From contig CANRBC010000008.1 of NCBI GenBank assembly GCA_947628755.1, forward strand, positions 1-64,000: a DNA stretch of 64,000 bases, given 5' to 3'. Source of the stretch: an uncultured Clostridia bacterium (GTDB lineage Bacteria; Bacillota; Clostridia; Lachnospirales; CAG-274). A model generated the notes under the pieces. That model saw only the letters and a program-made list of their open reading frames with translations. It made no database searches and was not told the DNA's origin. Both the position numbers and the translations under genes were made by a program. Positions within the stretch are counted from its first letter, which is position 1; every line of letters starts with the position of its first letter. Shown one piece after another: positions 1 through 12,099 of this stretch.

Positions 1-100
1 TTCTCCTTTCTTCTTTTTATTTCTATTCTATCAGATTTTTGGGTCTTTTGCGACTGCACTTTTAGTATATCACTCCAGTGACTTTAGAAAGCGTAATCCC

Positions 101-190
101 GAGCTTCCCCTTCAGAGAAGGGGAAGTGGCAGCCCAACCATTTCTGAGAGTAAAAAATACTTTTGCGTTGGGCTGCCGATAGGGTCGACT
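101..190. repeat. Palindromic repeat, family B, copy 1
   Basis: The stretch has a short hairpin (CTTCCCCTTC against GAAGGGGAAG) followed by outer arms around GGCAGCCCAAC and GTTGGGCTGCC, and ends in GGTCGAC. A related copy lies at 46648-46735 with the same order of parts. No gene is visible in bases 1-315; bases 1-10 read on the minus strand as GAAAGGAGAA, a likely ribosome binding site for a leftward gene starting just outside the window. Confidence 0.6.
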
Positions 191-225
191 TTACTACGAT
201 AAACAAAAATTTAATTATAAATACA

Positions 226-275
226 AAAGCTGTCTCATTATGACCTTTTGCTCAAAGTCATAACGCGACAGCTTT
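226..275 (-). terminator. glgB terminator, hairpin family C copy 1
   Basis: Near-perfect inverted repeat with 19-base arms (226-244 and 257-275). On the minus strand it lies just downstream of the glgB stop codon and is followed by a T-rich tail (CTTTTGTATTT), so it reads as an intrinsic terminator. Closely related hairpins occur at 26385-26433 and 28693-28741, also downstream of minus-strand genes. Confidence 0.7.
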
Positions 276-315
276 ATATATTGCTTATATTAAAATTTAA
301 CGTCTACAACCAACA

Positions 316-2526
316 TCAATCTATGCACTTGAAAATCGTTACGGAAAGGGGCGCAAGCCTCAGACCGATACTGTTTTCTCTATGGTTGCACTCTATTTTT
401 TCGGACTTGGCGGGAACAGTGTTTATAACTCCGCTGCCGCCGAACTTAGTATCGTCGCTGTTGAGAATTTCTTTCCATGTACCCTCGAAAGGAACTGCCA
501 CTCTGAAGCCCTCGTCGGCATTTGGTGTAAAGTTGCAAATTATAACGAGAGTATCCTCCTTCTTTTCGCCGCGTCTTATAAATGAATATATGCTTCTGTC
601 TCTGTCGTCTGCGTCTATCCATTCAAATCCGAAGCCGTCGTAATCCTTCTGCCAAAGTCCCGGATTGTCAAGGTAGATGTGATTAAGCTCCTTAACATAG
701 TCCAGCATTTGCTGATGATGGTCATACTCCAGTAAGAACCAGTCCAAAGGTCTCTTTTCATTCCATTCTATGAACTGACCGAACTCGCCGCCCATAAACA
801 GCAGCTTCTTGCCGGGATGTCCCATAGCGAAGCCGTAGGCTGCTCTCAGATTGGCAAACTTCTGCCATAAATCGCCGGGCATCTTGTCCAGCATAGACTT
901 CTTGCCGTGAACTACCTCGTCGTGACTAAGAACGAGTACGAACTTTTCGCTGTAAGCATAGGTAGAGGCAAATGTCATATTATAGTGATGATAGCTCTTG
1001 TATATAGGGTCAAGCTCAACGTACTCAAGGAAGTCGTTCATCCAGCCCATGTTCCACTTTAATGTAAAGCCAAGACCGTCATACTGAGCAGGAGTTGTAA
1101 CTCCCGGCCATGATGTGGATTCCTCGGCAATCATGTGTACCTTGGGATGTCTGCCTGTGATTACAGAGTTCATGTGCTTCATAAACTCTACTGCTTCGAG
1201 ATTTTCTCTTCCGCCGTACTGATTGGGCACCCATTGTCCCTCCTCCTTGCAGTAGTCAAGGTAGAGCATAGAGGCAACGGCGTCTACTCTCAATCCGTCT
1301 ATATGGAATTTCTCTATCCAGTAAAGAGCGTTTGTAATAAGGAAGTTCTTTACCTCGTTTCTGCCGTAGTTGAATATAAGCGTACCCCATTCGGGATGCT
1401 CGCCCTGCTTGGGGTCTGCGTGCTCATAAAGAGCAGTACCGTCAAAACGGGCAAGACCGTGGGCGTCCTTAGGGAAATGAGCGGGAACCCAGTCCAGTAT
1501 AACGCCTATGCCCGCTTGGTGGCACTTGTCCACAAATGCCATAAATTCGGCAGGATTGCCGTAACGGCTTGTAGGCGCATAATAGCCTGTTACCTGATAG
1601 CCCCAGCTTCCGTCAAAGGGATGCTCCTCTATGGGCAGCATTTCTATATGAGTATAGCCCATTTCCTTAACATAAGGAATAAGCTGCTCTGCCAGCTCGG
1701 GATAGCTTAAGAAACGGTTGTCCTCGCTTTCTACTCTCTTCCATGAGCCTAAATGCACCTCATATATATTCATAGGCACATTGTACATATCCTGCTTGTC
1801 AAGCTGCTTATACCACTTGGCGTCCTTCCACTTATACTTGTTGATATCGAAAATAAGTGAAGATGTGCTTGGACGCAATTCGTTGAACTTGCCGTAGGGG
1901 TCGGATTTTTGAATAATATCTCCAGTGCTTGTCTTTATTTCAAACTTGTATTTATCGCAGTCCTGAAGTCCGGGTACGAATATTTCCCATATACCTGAGC
2001 CTGCAAGCAATCTCATGGCGTGACGTCTGCCGTCCCATGAATTGAAATCGCCTATAACGCTTACTCTCTTGGCGTTAGGCGCCCATACGCCGAAAAGCAC
2101 GCCCTTTACTCCGTCTATTTCCGTAGGGTTAGCGCCCAGCTTTTCATAAATGTTGTAATGAGTGCCCTGGTTGAACAGATATATATCCTGCTCGCCTATG
2201 CCCGGCGCAAATGAATAGGGGTCGTAATTCATAGTTCTGTTGCCGTCATACCACTCTATGTCAAGCTGATATTTGAACCATTTCTTTCTGGTCTTTATAA
2301 CGCACTCGTAAAAGCCGTAGTCGTGTATCTTCTCCATAGGAAATGTCTTGTCCTTTTTCTTGTCATCGACTACCGTTATTGACTTTGCCTGGGGTATAAA
2401 GGCTCTTACTACAACACAGTCCTTGCCGTCTATCTGAGTTTCGTGCATACCAAGTACGGTATGGGGGTCTCCGTGATTGGCGTCAATTATGAGCTGCAGC
2501 TCCATCATATTTACTGTTGTCAGCAT
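316..2526 (-). CDS. glgB: 1,4-alpha-glucan branching enzyme
   Basis: The 736-residue product matches GlgB, a GH13 enzyme that cuts alpha-1,4-glucan and re-attaches the piece as an alpha-1,6 branch during glycogen synthesis in the cytosol. Two N-terminal carbohydrate-binding modules (about residues 1-110 and 125-230, the second with VWAPNAKRVSVIGDFNSW) precede the barrel. DGLRVDAVASM carries the nucleophile Asp415, MIAEEST the acid/base Glu468, and SHDEVVHG the transition-state Asp. The length is at the upper end for the family. It is a single-gene unit here; no glgC, glgD or glgA is adjacent. A weak GGGAAG site precedes the ATG at 2526; an ATG six codons in is an alternative start. Confidence 0.95.
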   Translation of the reverse strand: MLTTVNMMELQLIIDANHGDPHTVLGMHETQIDGKDCVVVRAFIPQAKSITVVDDKKKDKTFPMEKIHDYGFYECVIKTRKKWFKYQLDIEWYDGNRTMNYDPYSFAPGIGEQDIYLFNQGTHYNIYEKLGANPTEIDGVKGVLFGVWAPNAKRVSVIGDFNSWDGRRHAMRLLAGSGIWEIFVPGLQDCDKYKFEIKTSTGDIIQKSDPYGKFNELRPSTSSLIFDINKYKWKDAKWYKQLDKQDMYNVPMNIYEVHLGSWKRVESEDNRFLSYPELAEQLIPYVKEMGYTHIEMLPIEEHPFDGSWGYQVTGYYAPTSRYGNPAEFMAFVDKCHQAGIGVILDWVPAHFPKDAHGLARFDGTALYEHADPKQGEHPEWGTLIFNYGRNEVKNFLITNALYWIEKFHIDGLRVDAVASMLYLDYCKEEGQWVPNQYGGRENLEAVEFMKHMNSVITGRHPKVHMIAEESTSWPGVTTPAQYDGLGFTLKWNMGWMNDFLEYVELDPIYKSYHHYNMTFASTYAYSEKFVLVLSHDEVVHGKKSMLDKMPGDLWQKFANLRAAYGFAMGHPGKKLLFMGGEFGQFIEWNEKRPLDWFLLEYDHHQQMLDYVKELNHIYLDNPGLWQKDYDGFGFEWIDADDRDRSIYSFIRRGEKKEDTLVIICNFTPNADEGFRVAVPFEGTWKEILNSDDTKFGGSGVINTVPAKSEKIECNHRENSIGLRLAPLSVTIFKCID

Positions 2527-2667
2527 AAAATATACACTTCCCTTCTAATAAAAATACCTTATTGTATTATTGTTATATATTCTTATATTCATTATAACCT
2601 AAAATATTAAATAATGCTAGTGTAAATATAACAAATATTGTAAATTGTTTTAGTGAAGTTTTTTGTT

Positions 2668-2695
2668 TTGATGTTTGGAGTTTTTAATGTATAAT
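2668..2695 (+). promoter_or_regulatory. Promoter of the peptidase gene
   Basis: TTGATG and TATAAT are separated by 16 bases and end 37 bases before the ATG at 2733. This fits a housekeeping sigma-A promoter. Confidence 0.6.
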
Positions 2696-2732
2696 ATAAA
2701 TAAACAAAACAATAAACAGCGAGGATGATACT

Positions 2733-4448
2733 ATGGACTTAAAATGGGATATTGACAGCATATACCCCTCCGCAGACTCGGAGGAGTTCAGAAAGGATAT
2801 TGAAAAATACAAGGCGCTTTTAAATGAGCTGAATATATGGGCAAATGAAAATATGAATATATATTCTGCAGAAGGTCTTGAAAAATACATTGAGCTGAAA
2901 AACAGGCTCATGTCCTTTAATAAGCTGGAAATATATCTTAACCTTGCCTTAAGCGTGGATACGGAAAACGAAGCTCTTGGCAAAGCGCTGGATGCCCTTG
3001 AGGGCATTATTTCCGAGGAAGCGGTACACGAGGCGCTTTTTTCACAGTTTTTAAAGGGCATGACATCATATAAAGAAACTCCTGTTTTAAAGGAGCACAG
3101 CTACTTTATAAAAGAGCAGAAAAGAAAGGCGGAGCATACTTTGTTTCCTGCAGAGGAAAACGCCATTGCCAAAATGAAGATAAACGGCTCTAAGCTGTGG
3201 GAAAAGCAATGGCAAAGCCTTACGTCAAACCTTGTAACGGACTATCAGGGGCTTACTCTTACAGATGTGCGCAATCTGGCTTATTCGCCCTATAAAGATG
3301 TGAGAAAAGCCGCATACAACGCCGAGCTTGAGGCATATAAAAAAATAAAGACGCCTGTTTCCTATTGTCTTAACGGCATAAAGGGAGAGGTTCTAAACGT
3401 ATCCGAAATGCGAAAATACAACTCTCCCCTTGATATGACCCTTGAGGATTCCCGTATGGACAGGGATATACTCCATACAATGCTTTTCGCCATAGAGGAA
3501 AGCCTTCCGAAGCTCAGAGAATATTTTGCTGTAAAGTCCGAAAAGCTGGGAAACAGCGGAGCTTTGCCCTTTTACGACATATTTGCGCCTTTGGGCGAAG
3601 GCAGGGAATATACTGTGGAACAGGCAAGGGAAATTGTAATAAAAGGCTTTTATTCCTTTAGTGAGGATATGGGAAAATTTGCCGAAAATGCCTTTGAAAA
3701 AAATCAGCTCGATATTATGCCTCACAAGGGCAAGGTGGGAGGAGCATACTGCGAAAGCATACATTCCCTTAAGGAAAGCCGCATACTTATGAACTTTGGC
3801 GGCAGCTTCGACGATATTGTGACTATGGCTCACGAGCTTGGTCATGCCTTTCACAACACAAGGCTTTTTAATATGAGCCATTTGAACAGCTTTTATCCCA
3901 TGCCTATTGCGGAAACGGCTTCTACATTCAGTGAAGGCATAATAATAAATTTTGCCCTTAAGGACAAGAGCTTTGACAAGCTGTCATTGCTTGAAGCCGA
4001 CCTGCAGGGCAGCACTCAATGTATAGTGGATATATATTCCAGATTTCTTTTTGAGGATGCGGTTTTTAAAAACAGGGAAAAGGGCTTTATTTCCGCCGAC
4101 GAGCTTTGCCAATATATGGAAAGCGCCCAGAAAAAAGCCTACGGCAGCGGTCTTGGTTCTTACCATAAATATATGTGGATATGCAAGCCTCACTACTACG
4201 ACGGGGATTTCAACTACTATAATTTTCCTTATGCCTTCGGCGCTTTGCTTTCAAAGGGACTTTACGCCATATACAGTGAAAATGGAAAGGACTTTATACC
4301 TCTGTACGACAGATTCTTGTCCCTGTCAAGTACCATGGATATAAAAGACGCGGCTCTTGCATTGGGTATAGACCTTTGCGACAAAAGCTTTTGGCTTAAA
4401 TGTATAAGCGTTATCATCAATGAGATTGACGAATTCAAAAAATTGTAA
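2733..4448 (+). CDS. Oligoendopeptidase F-like M3 metallopeptidase
   Basis: The 571-residue protein carries the zinc motif HELGH near residue 367 (context MAHELGHAFH) and the downstream Glu region PIAETASTFSEG, as in family M3. The N-terminal half is helical and charged, as expected for the PepF N-terminal domain. Such enzymes hydrolyse short cytosolic peptides, often 7-17 residues. The protein is slightly shorter than typical PepF (about 600 residues) but looks complete. It has no signal peptide. The next two genes follow in the same direction after a 50-base gap and may be cotranscribed. Confidence 0.9.
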   Translation: MDLKWDIDSIYPSADSEEFRKDIEKYKALLNELNIWANENMNIYSAEGLEKYIELKNRLMSFNKLEIYLNLALSVDTENEALGKALDALEGIISEEAVHEALFSQFLKGMTSYKETPVLKEHSYFIKEQKRKAEHTLFPAEENAIAKMKINGSKLWEKQWQSLTSNLVTDYQGLTLTDVRNLAYSPYKDVRKAAYNAELEAYKKIKTPVSYCLNGIKGEVLNVSEMRKYNSPLDMTLEDSRMDRDILHTMLFAIEESLPKLREYFAVKSEKLGNSGALPFYDIFAPLGEGREYTVEQAREIVIKGFYSFSEDMGKFAENAFEKNQLDIMPHKGKVGGAYCESIHSLKESRILMNFGGSFDDIVTMAHELGHAFHNTRLFNMSHLNSFYPMPIAETASTFSEGIIINFALKDKSFDKLSLLEADLQGSTQCIVDIYSRFLFEDAVFKNREKGFISADELCQYMESAQKKAYGSGLGSYHKYMWICKPHYYDGDFNYYNFPYAFGALLSKGLYAIYSENGKDFIPLYDRFLSLSSTMDIKDAALALGIDLCDKSFWLKCISVIINEIDEFKKL

Positions 4449-4498
4449 TATACTGGTGTAGATAACGGTTTACCTTATCGACGGGAGATGAAAATAAT

Positions 4499-5377
4499 AT
4501 GCTTGATTTCAGACCCATAGAGCTTGGGGACAAGGAGCTTGTGGAAAAATATTACGGCAGGGAAAATCACTTTCTCTGCGACTACTGCTTTACAGACCTT
4601 TTTATATGGGGAAAGCAGTATAACACGGAGATATGCGAGTACAACGGCTTTTTATACACAAAAATGAACGAGGATAATATGGATTATTTCTTTGCTCCAG
4701 AGGGAGAGGGAGATATAAAGCCTGCTGTGGACGAGATATTTGAGTATACAAAGGAAAAAAATATTCCTCCAATACTTATACTTATTTATCCCAAAATGAG
4801 AGAAAGGCTGGAAAGCGCATATCCCGACAAATTTATATTTGAGGAAAACACAGGCAATATGGACTATGTTTACCTTGCGGAAAAGCTAATAAATCTATCG
4901 GGCAAAAAGCTGCATAAAAAGAAAAATCATTACAACCGATTTATGAAGGACTATGAGGGACGCTGGAGCTACGAAGACCTTGACGATAACAACGTAAAGG
5001 AATTTTTCTCCTATCAGCTGGACTGGTGCGACGAGGACGACGAGTTTTTAGGCGAGCTTTGCGCAGCCTCCATAGCTCTTAAAAATTACAAGGCATTGGG
5101 CATAAAGGGCGGTATATTGAGGATAGACGGAAAAATAGTGGCGGTAACCTTGGGTACTCAGTCCTTTCCCGATACCTTTATAATACAGATAGAAAAGGCA
5201 GACGCGTCTATAAACGGCGCTTATCAGGCTATAAATAAGCTCTTTGCCGAAAGAAACTGCCAAAATGTAAAATATATAGACAGAGAAGAGGATATGAATA
5301 TCGAAGGCTTAAGACAGGCTAAGGAATCCTATTATCCCGAATTTCTGACAATGAATTATGTTGCGAGGTTAAAATAA
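4499..5377 (+). CDS. DUF2156 protein (LPG synthase C-terminal-like)
   Basis: The 292-residue protein opens with MLDFRPIELGDKELVEKYY and contains KKLHKKKNHYNRF in the centre and MNIEGLRQAKESYYPEFL at the end. These fit the DUF2156 family, a double GNAT fold related to the aminoacyl-transferring domain of lysyl-phosphatidylglycerol synthases and to FemX. It lacks the membrane domain of MprF, so it is a soluble stand-alone form whose substrate I cannot tell. It ends one base before the start of the next gene, a GNAT protein, suggesting the two are translated from one mRNA. Confidence 0.8.
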   Translation: MLDFRPIELGDKELVEKYYGRENHFLCDYCFTDLFIWGKQYNTEICEYNGFLYTKMNEDNMDYFFAPEGEGDIKPAVDEIFEYTKEKNIPPILILIYPKMRERLESAYPDKFIFEENTGNMDYVYLAEKLINLSGKKLHKKKNHYNRFMKDYEGRWSYEDLDDNNVKEFFSYQLDWCDEDDEFLGELCAASIALKNYKALGIKGGILRIDGKIVAVTLGTQSFPDTFIIQIEKADASINGAYQAINKLFAERNCQNVKYIDREEDMNIEGLRQAKESYYPEFLTMNYVARLK

Positions 5378-5378
5378 T

Positions 5379-6143
5379 ATGATACGCTTTGCAGAGGAAA
5401 AAGACAGAAACAAAATAATTACTCTCTGGGATATATGCTTTCCCGAAGAGCCTGATTTCAACAAATATTTTTTCGATAATATATTTGACATTAAAAAAAC
5501 ACTTGTCTATGAAAAGGACAAGGAGCTTGTATCTATGGCTCAGCTTCTGCCCTACGAAATAAAGGGTATCGGCAAGGTCACTTATATTTACGGCGCCGCT
5601 ACCGCACCGTCTCACAGAAGAAAGGGATATATGAAGGAGCTTTTGGAATACTCCTTTAAGCTGGATAAAAGGCATAAAAGAGCCGCTTCTATTCTTATTC
5701 CCGCAAATAAAGAGCTTTTCGGCTTCTATGAAGGGCTTGGATATAAAACTGCCTTTTATATATGCGAGGGAGTGTATACTCCAAACGGTCTTACAGGCTC
5801 TTATAACGAAGCGTCCTATAAGGATATTACAAAGCTAATGAATCTCTACACAGGAAATATAGAGAGAAAACGCAGCTACTGGAAAATGTATATTGATATG
5901 TACAAAGCTCTCGGCGGCAAAATATTTATAAGAAAAGACGCCTACGCTGTTGTTACTGACAGGGTGGAGGAGATAATGTACAGCTCCGACGAGGGTAAGA
6001 ATAGGCTGCTCAACGCCGTATGCGAATATCTGGGCAAGGATACCGTAAGGGTCGTTGAAAAAGGCTTCGAGCCTTTCGGCATGATAAAGAAATATAAGGA
6101 ATTTGATGTTGGAAATATGTATATGAATCTTATGCTGAACTGA
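5379..6143 (+). CDS. GNAT family N-acetyltransferase
   Basis: The 254-residue protein shows a GNAT acetyl-CoA fold in its first half: MAQLLPYEIKG, then YIYGAATAPSHRRKGYMKELL, where RRKG is the acetyl-CoA pyrophosphate-binding loop (Q/RxxGxG/A type), then LIPANKELFGFYEGLGYK. The C-terminal half does not match a domain I recognise, but the size and layout resemble Eis-like acetyltransferases. The substrate is unknown. The start lies one base after the stop of the DUF2156 gene, so they probably form an operon. A promoter for a different transcript begins three bases after its stop. Confidence 0.8.
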   Translation: MIRFAEEKDRNKIITLWDICFPEEPDFNKYFFDNIFDIKKTLVYEKDKELVSMAQLLPYEIKGIGKVTYIYGAATAPSHRRKGYMKELLEYSFKLDKRHKRAASILIPANKELFGFYEGLGYKTAFYICEGVYTPNGLTGSYNEASYKDITKLMNLYTGNIERKRSYWKMYIDMYKALGGKIFIRKDAYAVVTDRVEEIMYSSDEGKNRLLNAVCEYLGKDTVRVVEKGFEPFGMIKKYKEFDVGNMYMNLMLN

Positions 6144-6145
6144 TG

Positions 6146-6174
6146 TTGACATTATATTTTTGATTTGCTATAAT
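6146..6174 (+). promoter_or_regulatory. Consensus promoter with no annotated gene
   Basis: TTGACA, a 17-base spacer and TATAAT form a perfect consensus sigma-A promoter immediately after the acetyltransferase stop. The only thing downstream before a strong terminator is about 75 bases without a convincing coding frame. Confidence 0.75.
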
Positions 6175-6180
6175 ATACTT

Positions 6181-6258
6181 GTTCATCGGAGGGTATATAT
6201 TCGCAAATATAATAACGGATAAGGTGGCAGATGAGTCTGCTTTCTTATCCGTTTTTTT
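6181..6258 (+). ncRNA. Candidate small RNA
   Basis: About 75 bases lie between a perfect promoter and a hairpin (AACGGATAAG paired with CTTATCCGTT, inner stem GCAGA/TCTGC) with a run of seven Ts. I see no ORF with a good start; the best is a 14-codon frame at 6231 that runs through the terminator. The RNA contains CGGAGGG near its 5' end. It could be a small regulatory RNA or a very small peptide mRNA; expression is inferred only from the two signals. The hairpin may also terminate the upstream operon. Confidence 0.45.
6214..6258 (+). terminator. Intrinsic terminator
   Basis: A strong stem with a nested inner stem is followed by TTTTTTT. It ends the candidate small RNA and any read-through from the acetyltransferase gene. 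Confidence 0.85.
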
Positions 6259-6288
6259 ATTTAACGCAATATTAATTTTTTTCTTTAA

Positions 6289-6410
6289 AACGACCCTTCC
6301 ACCATTTCTACGTAATGCAAGCATTACTTGAAATGGTCCCCCTCCCCTCGACGCCTGCAATAAAACACGTTGTGTTTTATTGCAAGGCTAGGGGAGGCTG
6401 TGGTTGTGAT
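6289..6410. repeat. MITE-like repeat, family A, half copy
   Basis: The copy starts with the family end AACGACCCTTCCACC, continues through CCCCCTCCCCTCGACGCCTGC and the palindrome around AAAACACGTTGTGTTTT, and stops after GGGGAGGCTGTGGTTGTG, ten bases before the gyrA stop codon. Full-length relatives are at 28772-29032 and 61827-62149, so this is the left half only. Confidence 0.8.
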
Positions 6411-6420
6411 AAAAATTTAT

Positions 6421-8913
6421 TTATTCCTCTGTAATTTCCTCTTGGTTGGAAGCTTCCTCGTATACGTTATCCTCTGTTATCTTATCCATACTCATAACAG
6501 TAACGCCTTCCTCAAGATTTATCAGCTTAACACCCTGAGCAACTCGACCTACTGTGGAAATATCGCTTATTCTTATTCTTATAACGATACCCTCGCTTGT
6601 TACCATTATAAGCTCTTCGGTATCCTTTACCATAGCAAGACCTATAATATTTCCTGTCTTTTCGGTTATCTTATATGCCTTAAGACCCTTGCCGCCTCTT
6701 GACTGTAAGCGGAAGCTGCTTACCTCGGTACATTTGCCAAAGCCCTTTTCGCTGACTATAAGAACCTTATAATCGGAGTCTATTATATCAGCTCCTATTA
6801 CAAAGTCGTCATCATTCAGCTTTATAGCCTTTACGCCTGCGGCTGTTCTGCCCATAGGTCTTACGTCGTTTTCGTTAAAGCGTATAGCCATACCCTTGTG
6901 AGTAGCGGCAAATATTTCATTGCTGCCGTTTGTAAGGAATACAGAAATAAGCTCGTCGTCCTCCTTAAGACCTACCGCTATAAGTCCGCCCTTTCTTATA
7001 TTGTTGAACGCCTGCGCCATAGTCTTTTTGATGATGCCCTTCTTTGTTATCATCATAAGATACTGGTCTATGCCGAATTCCTTAATAGGTATTACGGCAT
7101 TTATCTTTTCGCCCTCTTCAAGCCTAAGCACATTTACAATAGGCGTACCCTTGGCATTTCTGCCTGCTTCGGGTATTTCCCATGTCTTTATTCTGTATAC
7201 CTTGCCTTTGCTTGTAAAGAAAAGTATATAGCTGTGGTTGGAGCTTAAGAAAAGTCTTTGAACAAAGTCCTCGTCTCTGGTCTGCATACCTATAATGCCC
7301 TTGCCGCCTCTGTGCTGAGACCTATAGCTGTCGAGAGGTATTCTCTTGATATAGTTAAGGTGTGACATTGTTATAACGGACATATCGTCGGCTATAATAT
7401 CCTCCATGTCTATCTCGCCCATATCCTGTATTATTCTTGTCTTTCTCTCGTCGCCGTATTTTCTCTTTATTTCAAGTATTTCATTCTTTATGACCTCATA
7501 GAGCTTGTTTTCATCGGCAAGTATAGCTCTCATCTCATCGGCAAATGCCGTAAGCTCATTGTATTCATTAAGGAGCTTTTCTCTTTCCATGCCTACAAGA
7601 GACCTGAAGCGCATTTCGCATATAGAGTTTACCTGCTCCACAGTAAAGCCAAAGCGCTCTATGAGCTTATCCTTTGCTTCGTTTGTGGTAACAGAGCCTC
7701 TCAGTATGCTTATTACCTCGTCTATATTGTCGAGAGCCTTTAAAAAGCCCTCCAGAATATGAAGACGCTTAAGAGCCTTTTCAAGGTCGAACTGAGTACG
7801 TCTTGTAATAACGTCCTCCTGGAATTCTATATAATTTTCAAGAATTTGCTTTATATTGAGTACCCTTGGCACTCCCTTTACTATTACAAGGAAATTAATG
7901 CTTATGGATTCCTGGAGCTGTGAATATTTATAGAGCTGATTAAGAACTATTTCCGCAGAAGCGTCCTTTTTAACCTCTATAACTATATTTACGCCGTTTC
8001 TGTCGTTGGTATTGTCCTGTATGCCTGATATACCCTCTATTCTCTTTTCCTTTACAAGGTCGGCAATGCCAGTTATCATACGGGATTTATTTACCTGATA
8101 GGGTATTTCCGTTATAACTATATGCTCTCTGCCGTTAGGCGTTGTTTCTATATTGGCTTCGGCTCTTACCTTTATTTTGCCCTTGCCTGTCCTATAAGCA
8201 TTGAGTATGCCGTTCTTGCCAAGTATATTTCCTCCCGTAGGGAAATCGGGACCCTTTATAATGCTTATTATCTCGTCTATATCAGTTTCCCTGTTTTCGT
8301 TTATTTTATTGTCTATTATTCTGACAATACCGTCTATTACCTCTGAAAGATTATGGGGAGGTATATTTGTAGCCATACCTACTGCTATACCGCTTGAGCC
8401 GTTTACAAGAAGGTTGGGTATTCTTGAGGGAAGAACTACGGGCTCATTAAAATCGCCGTCGTAGTTAGGCTGAAAATCCACTGTATTCTTGTCTATATCC
8501 GCAAGCATTTCAAGAGATATTCTTGAAAGCCTTGCCTCTGTATATCTGGGAGCGGCTGCCTGGTAGCCGTCTATGGAGCCAAAGTTGCCGTGACCGTCTA
8601 CAAGAGGATACCTCATAGAGAAATCCTGCGCCAGTCTTACAAGAGCGTCATATATAGCGGCATCGCCATGGGGATGATATTTACCCATTGTATCGCCGAC
8701 TATACGGGCGCATTTTTTATGAGCCTTATTTGGCTCTAAGCCCATTTCGTTCATAGAATATAATATTCTTCTGTGAACGGGCTTAAGACCGTCTCTTACA
8801 TCAGGCAAGGCTCTTGCAACAATGACGCTCATGGCATAGTCTATATATGAACTTTTCATAGTCTCCGAAATTTCGGCAGTAACTATTTTGTCAAATTGTC
8901 TGTTTTCATCCAT
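6421..8913 (-). CDS. gyrA: DNA gyrase subunit A
   Basis: The 830-residue protein is the breakage-reunion subunit of gyrase. [11 protein letters not shown] holds the catalytic tyrosine near residue 122. The C-terminal beta-pinwheel carries the GyrA box (QHRGGKG), which separates it from ParC and is needed to wrap DNA for negative supercoiling. The tail is acidic ([12 protein letters not shown]). It lies 13 bases after gyrB in the order dnaA-dnaN-rlbA-recF-gyrB-gyrA typical of Firmicute origins, on the leading strand. The start [15 protein letters not shown] has a good ribosome site (GAGGTAAATAAC). Confidence 0.97.
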   Translation of the reverse strand: MDENRQFDKIVTAEISETMKSSYIDYAMSVIVARALPDVRDGLKPVHRRILYSMNEMGLEPNKAHKKCARIVGDTMGKYHPHGDAAIYDALVRLAQDFSMRYPLVDGHGNFGSIDGYQAAAPRYTEARLSRISLEMLADIDKNTVDFQPNYDGDFNEPVVLPSRIPNLLVNGSSGIAVGMATNIPPHNLSEVIDGIVRIIDNKINENRETDIDEIISIIKGPDFPTGGNILGKNGILNAYRTGKGKIKVRAEANIETTPNGREHIVITEIPYQVNKSRMITGIADLVKEKRIEGISGIQDNTNDRNGVNIVIEVKKDASAEIVLNQLYKYSQLQESISINFLVIVKGVPRVLNIKQILENYIEFQEDVITRRTQFDLEKALKRLHILEGFLKALDNIDEVISILRGSVTTNEAKDKLIERFGFTVEQVNSICEMRFRSLVGMEREKLLNEYNELTAFADEMRAILADENKLYEVIKNEILEIKRKYGDERKTRIIQDMGEIDMEDIIADDMSVITMSHLNYIKRIPLDSYRSQHRGGKGIIGMQTRDEDFVQRLFLSSNHSYILFFTSKGKVYRIKTWEIPEAGRNAKGTPIVNVLRLEEGEKINAVIPIKEFGIDQYLMMITKKGIIKKTMAQAFNNIRKGGLIAVGLKEDDELISVFLTNGSNEIFAATHKGMAIRFNENDVRPMGRTAAGVKAIKLNDDDFVIGADIIDSDYKVLIVSEKGFGKCTEVSSFRLQSRGGKGLKAYKITEKTGNIIGLAMVKDTEELIMVTSEGIVIRIRISDISTVGRVAQGVKLINLEEGVTVMSMDKITEDNVYEEASNQEEITEE

Positions 8914-8926
8914 TGTTATTTACCTC

Positions 8927-10894
<1,968 letters not shown>

Positions 10895-11013
10895 TTAGTA
10901 TATCCGTGTACTGGTATACCCTACCCGCTAATAAATCAATTATAACATAAATTAAGATAAAATAAAAGGGGTTTTGAAAATTTTGTTATAAAAATACTGC
11001 AAAATTATAATAG

Positions 11014-12099
11014 TCAATTTACTTTCTTTTTCTTTTCTATAACTCCGTCCTTAACATAAAAAATGCTTGCATTTTCATTTATGCTCTGCAAAATATCGTC
11101 AATTCCCGTAGAAGTTATAACAGTCTGTATATTTTTGATGGAATTTATTATATAAAGCTGTCTTTTTCTGTCTAATTCAGAAAGTACGTCGTCTAAAAGC
11201 AAAACGGGAGAATATCCTGTTTTTTCCTTGACATTTTCCACCTCTGCCAGCTTAAGTGAAAGGCAAATTGTCCTATGCTGTCCCTGTGAGCCGTAATCTC
11301 TGGCATTTACGCCGTTTATATTAAAAAGAATATCGTCCTTATGTATACCTACGGACGTGGATTTATAATAAATATCCTTTTCTCTGTATTCTCTCATTTT
11401 GCGGGCATAATCCTTTTCGCTTACATCTGGGATATATATTATTTCAAGCTCTTCTTTTCCCGACGTTATATCGCTGTGTATTATTTCAGCCTTAAGAGCA
11501 GTTTCATTTATGAATCTGTTTCTTTCCTTCATAATTTTTATGCCGTATTCCACAAGCTGAGAATCATATATATCAAGAGCCATATTATCGCACTTTTCTT
11601 CCTTAAGGAGAGTATTTCTTTCTCTGAGCAGCTTATAATATCGGCTTAAATCGTCGGCATATATTCTGCTCAGCTGACAAAGCTCCATATCCATATAACG
11701 TCTTCTCAAAGAAGGACCTTCCTTTACAAGCATAAGATCTTCGGGAGAAAAAAGTATTATATTGACAGTGCCGAAAAGCTCGTTTATATTTTTGACGGCA
11801 ATATTGTTTATGGCTATTCCCTTTTTGTTATTTTTTTTTATATGTATATTTATTTTATCCTTGAATACGCCCTTATCGGCTATCATCTGTATATGAGCAG
11901 AGTCCTTTCCGAAGCTGATAACTTCCTTGGGAATATGAGTTCTCATGCTTCTGCCAGTGGCGCACATATACATTGCCTCAAGTATATTTGTTTTTCCCTG
12001 GGCGTTAGACCCGTACAAAATATTTACTCCGGGAGAAAATTCTATATTAAGTTTTTCTATATTTCTGTAATCTCCAAGAGAAAGACTTTTAACTATCAT
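11014..12099 (-). CDS. recF: DNA replication and repair protein RecF
   Basis: The 361-residue SMC-like ATPase has Walker A GSNAQGKTN near residue 35, the signature YGSQGQHRTICLSLK, and Walker B VLLLDDVLSELD. RecF helps load RecA at single-strand gaps together with RecO and RecR. Its start overlaps the end of the small S4-domain gene by 11 bases, so translation is probably coupled. Length and order (dnaN, S4 gene, recF) match the standard Firmicute origin operon. Confidence 0.96.
   Translation of the reverse strand: MIVKSLSLGDYRNIEKLNIEFSPGVNILYGSNAQGKTNILEAMYMCATGRSMRTHIPKEVISFGKDSAHIQMIADKGVFKDKINIHIKKNNKKGIAINNIAVKNINELFGTVNIILFSPEDLMLVKEGPSLRRRYMDMELCQLSRIYADDLSRYYKLLRERNTLLKEEKCDNMALDIYDSQLVEYGIKIMKERNRFINETALKAEIIHSDITSGKEELEIIYIPDVSEKDYARKMREYREKDIYYKSTSVGIHKDDILFNINGVNARDYGSQGQHRTICLSLKLAEVENVKEKTGYSPVLLLDDVLSELDRKRQLYIINSIKNIQTVITSTGIDDILQSINENASIFYVKDGVIEKKKKVN

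Noticed and set aside
248..643. 131-codon plus-strand frame at the left edge
   Set aside because: It mostly overlaps the strongly supported glgB gene and starts inside a terminator hairpin.
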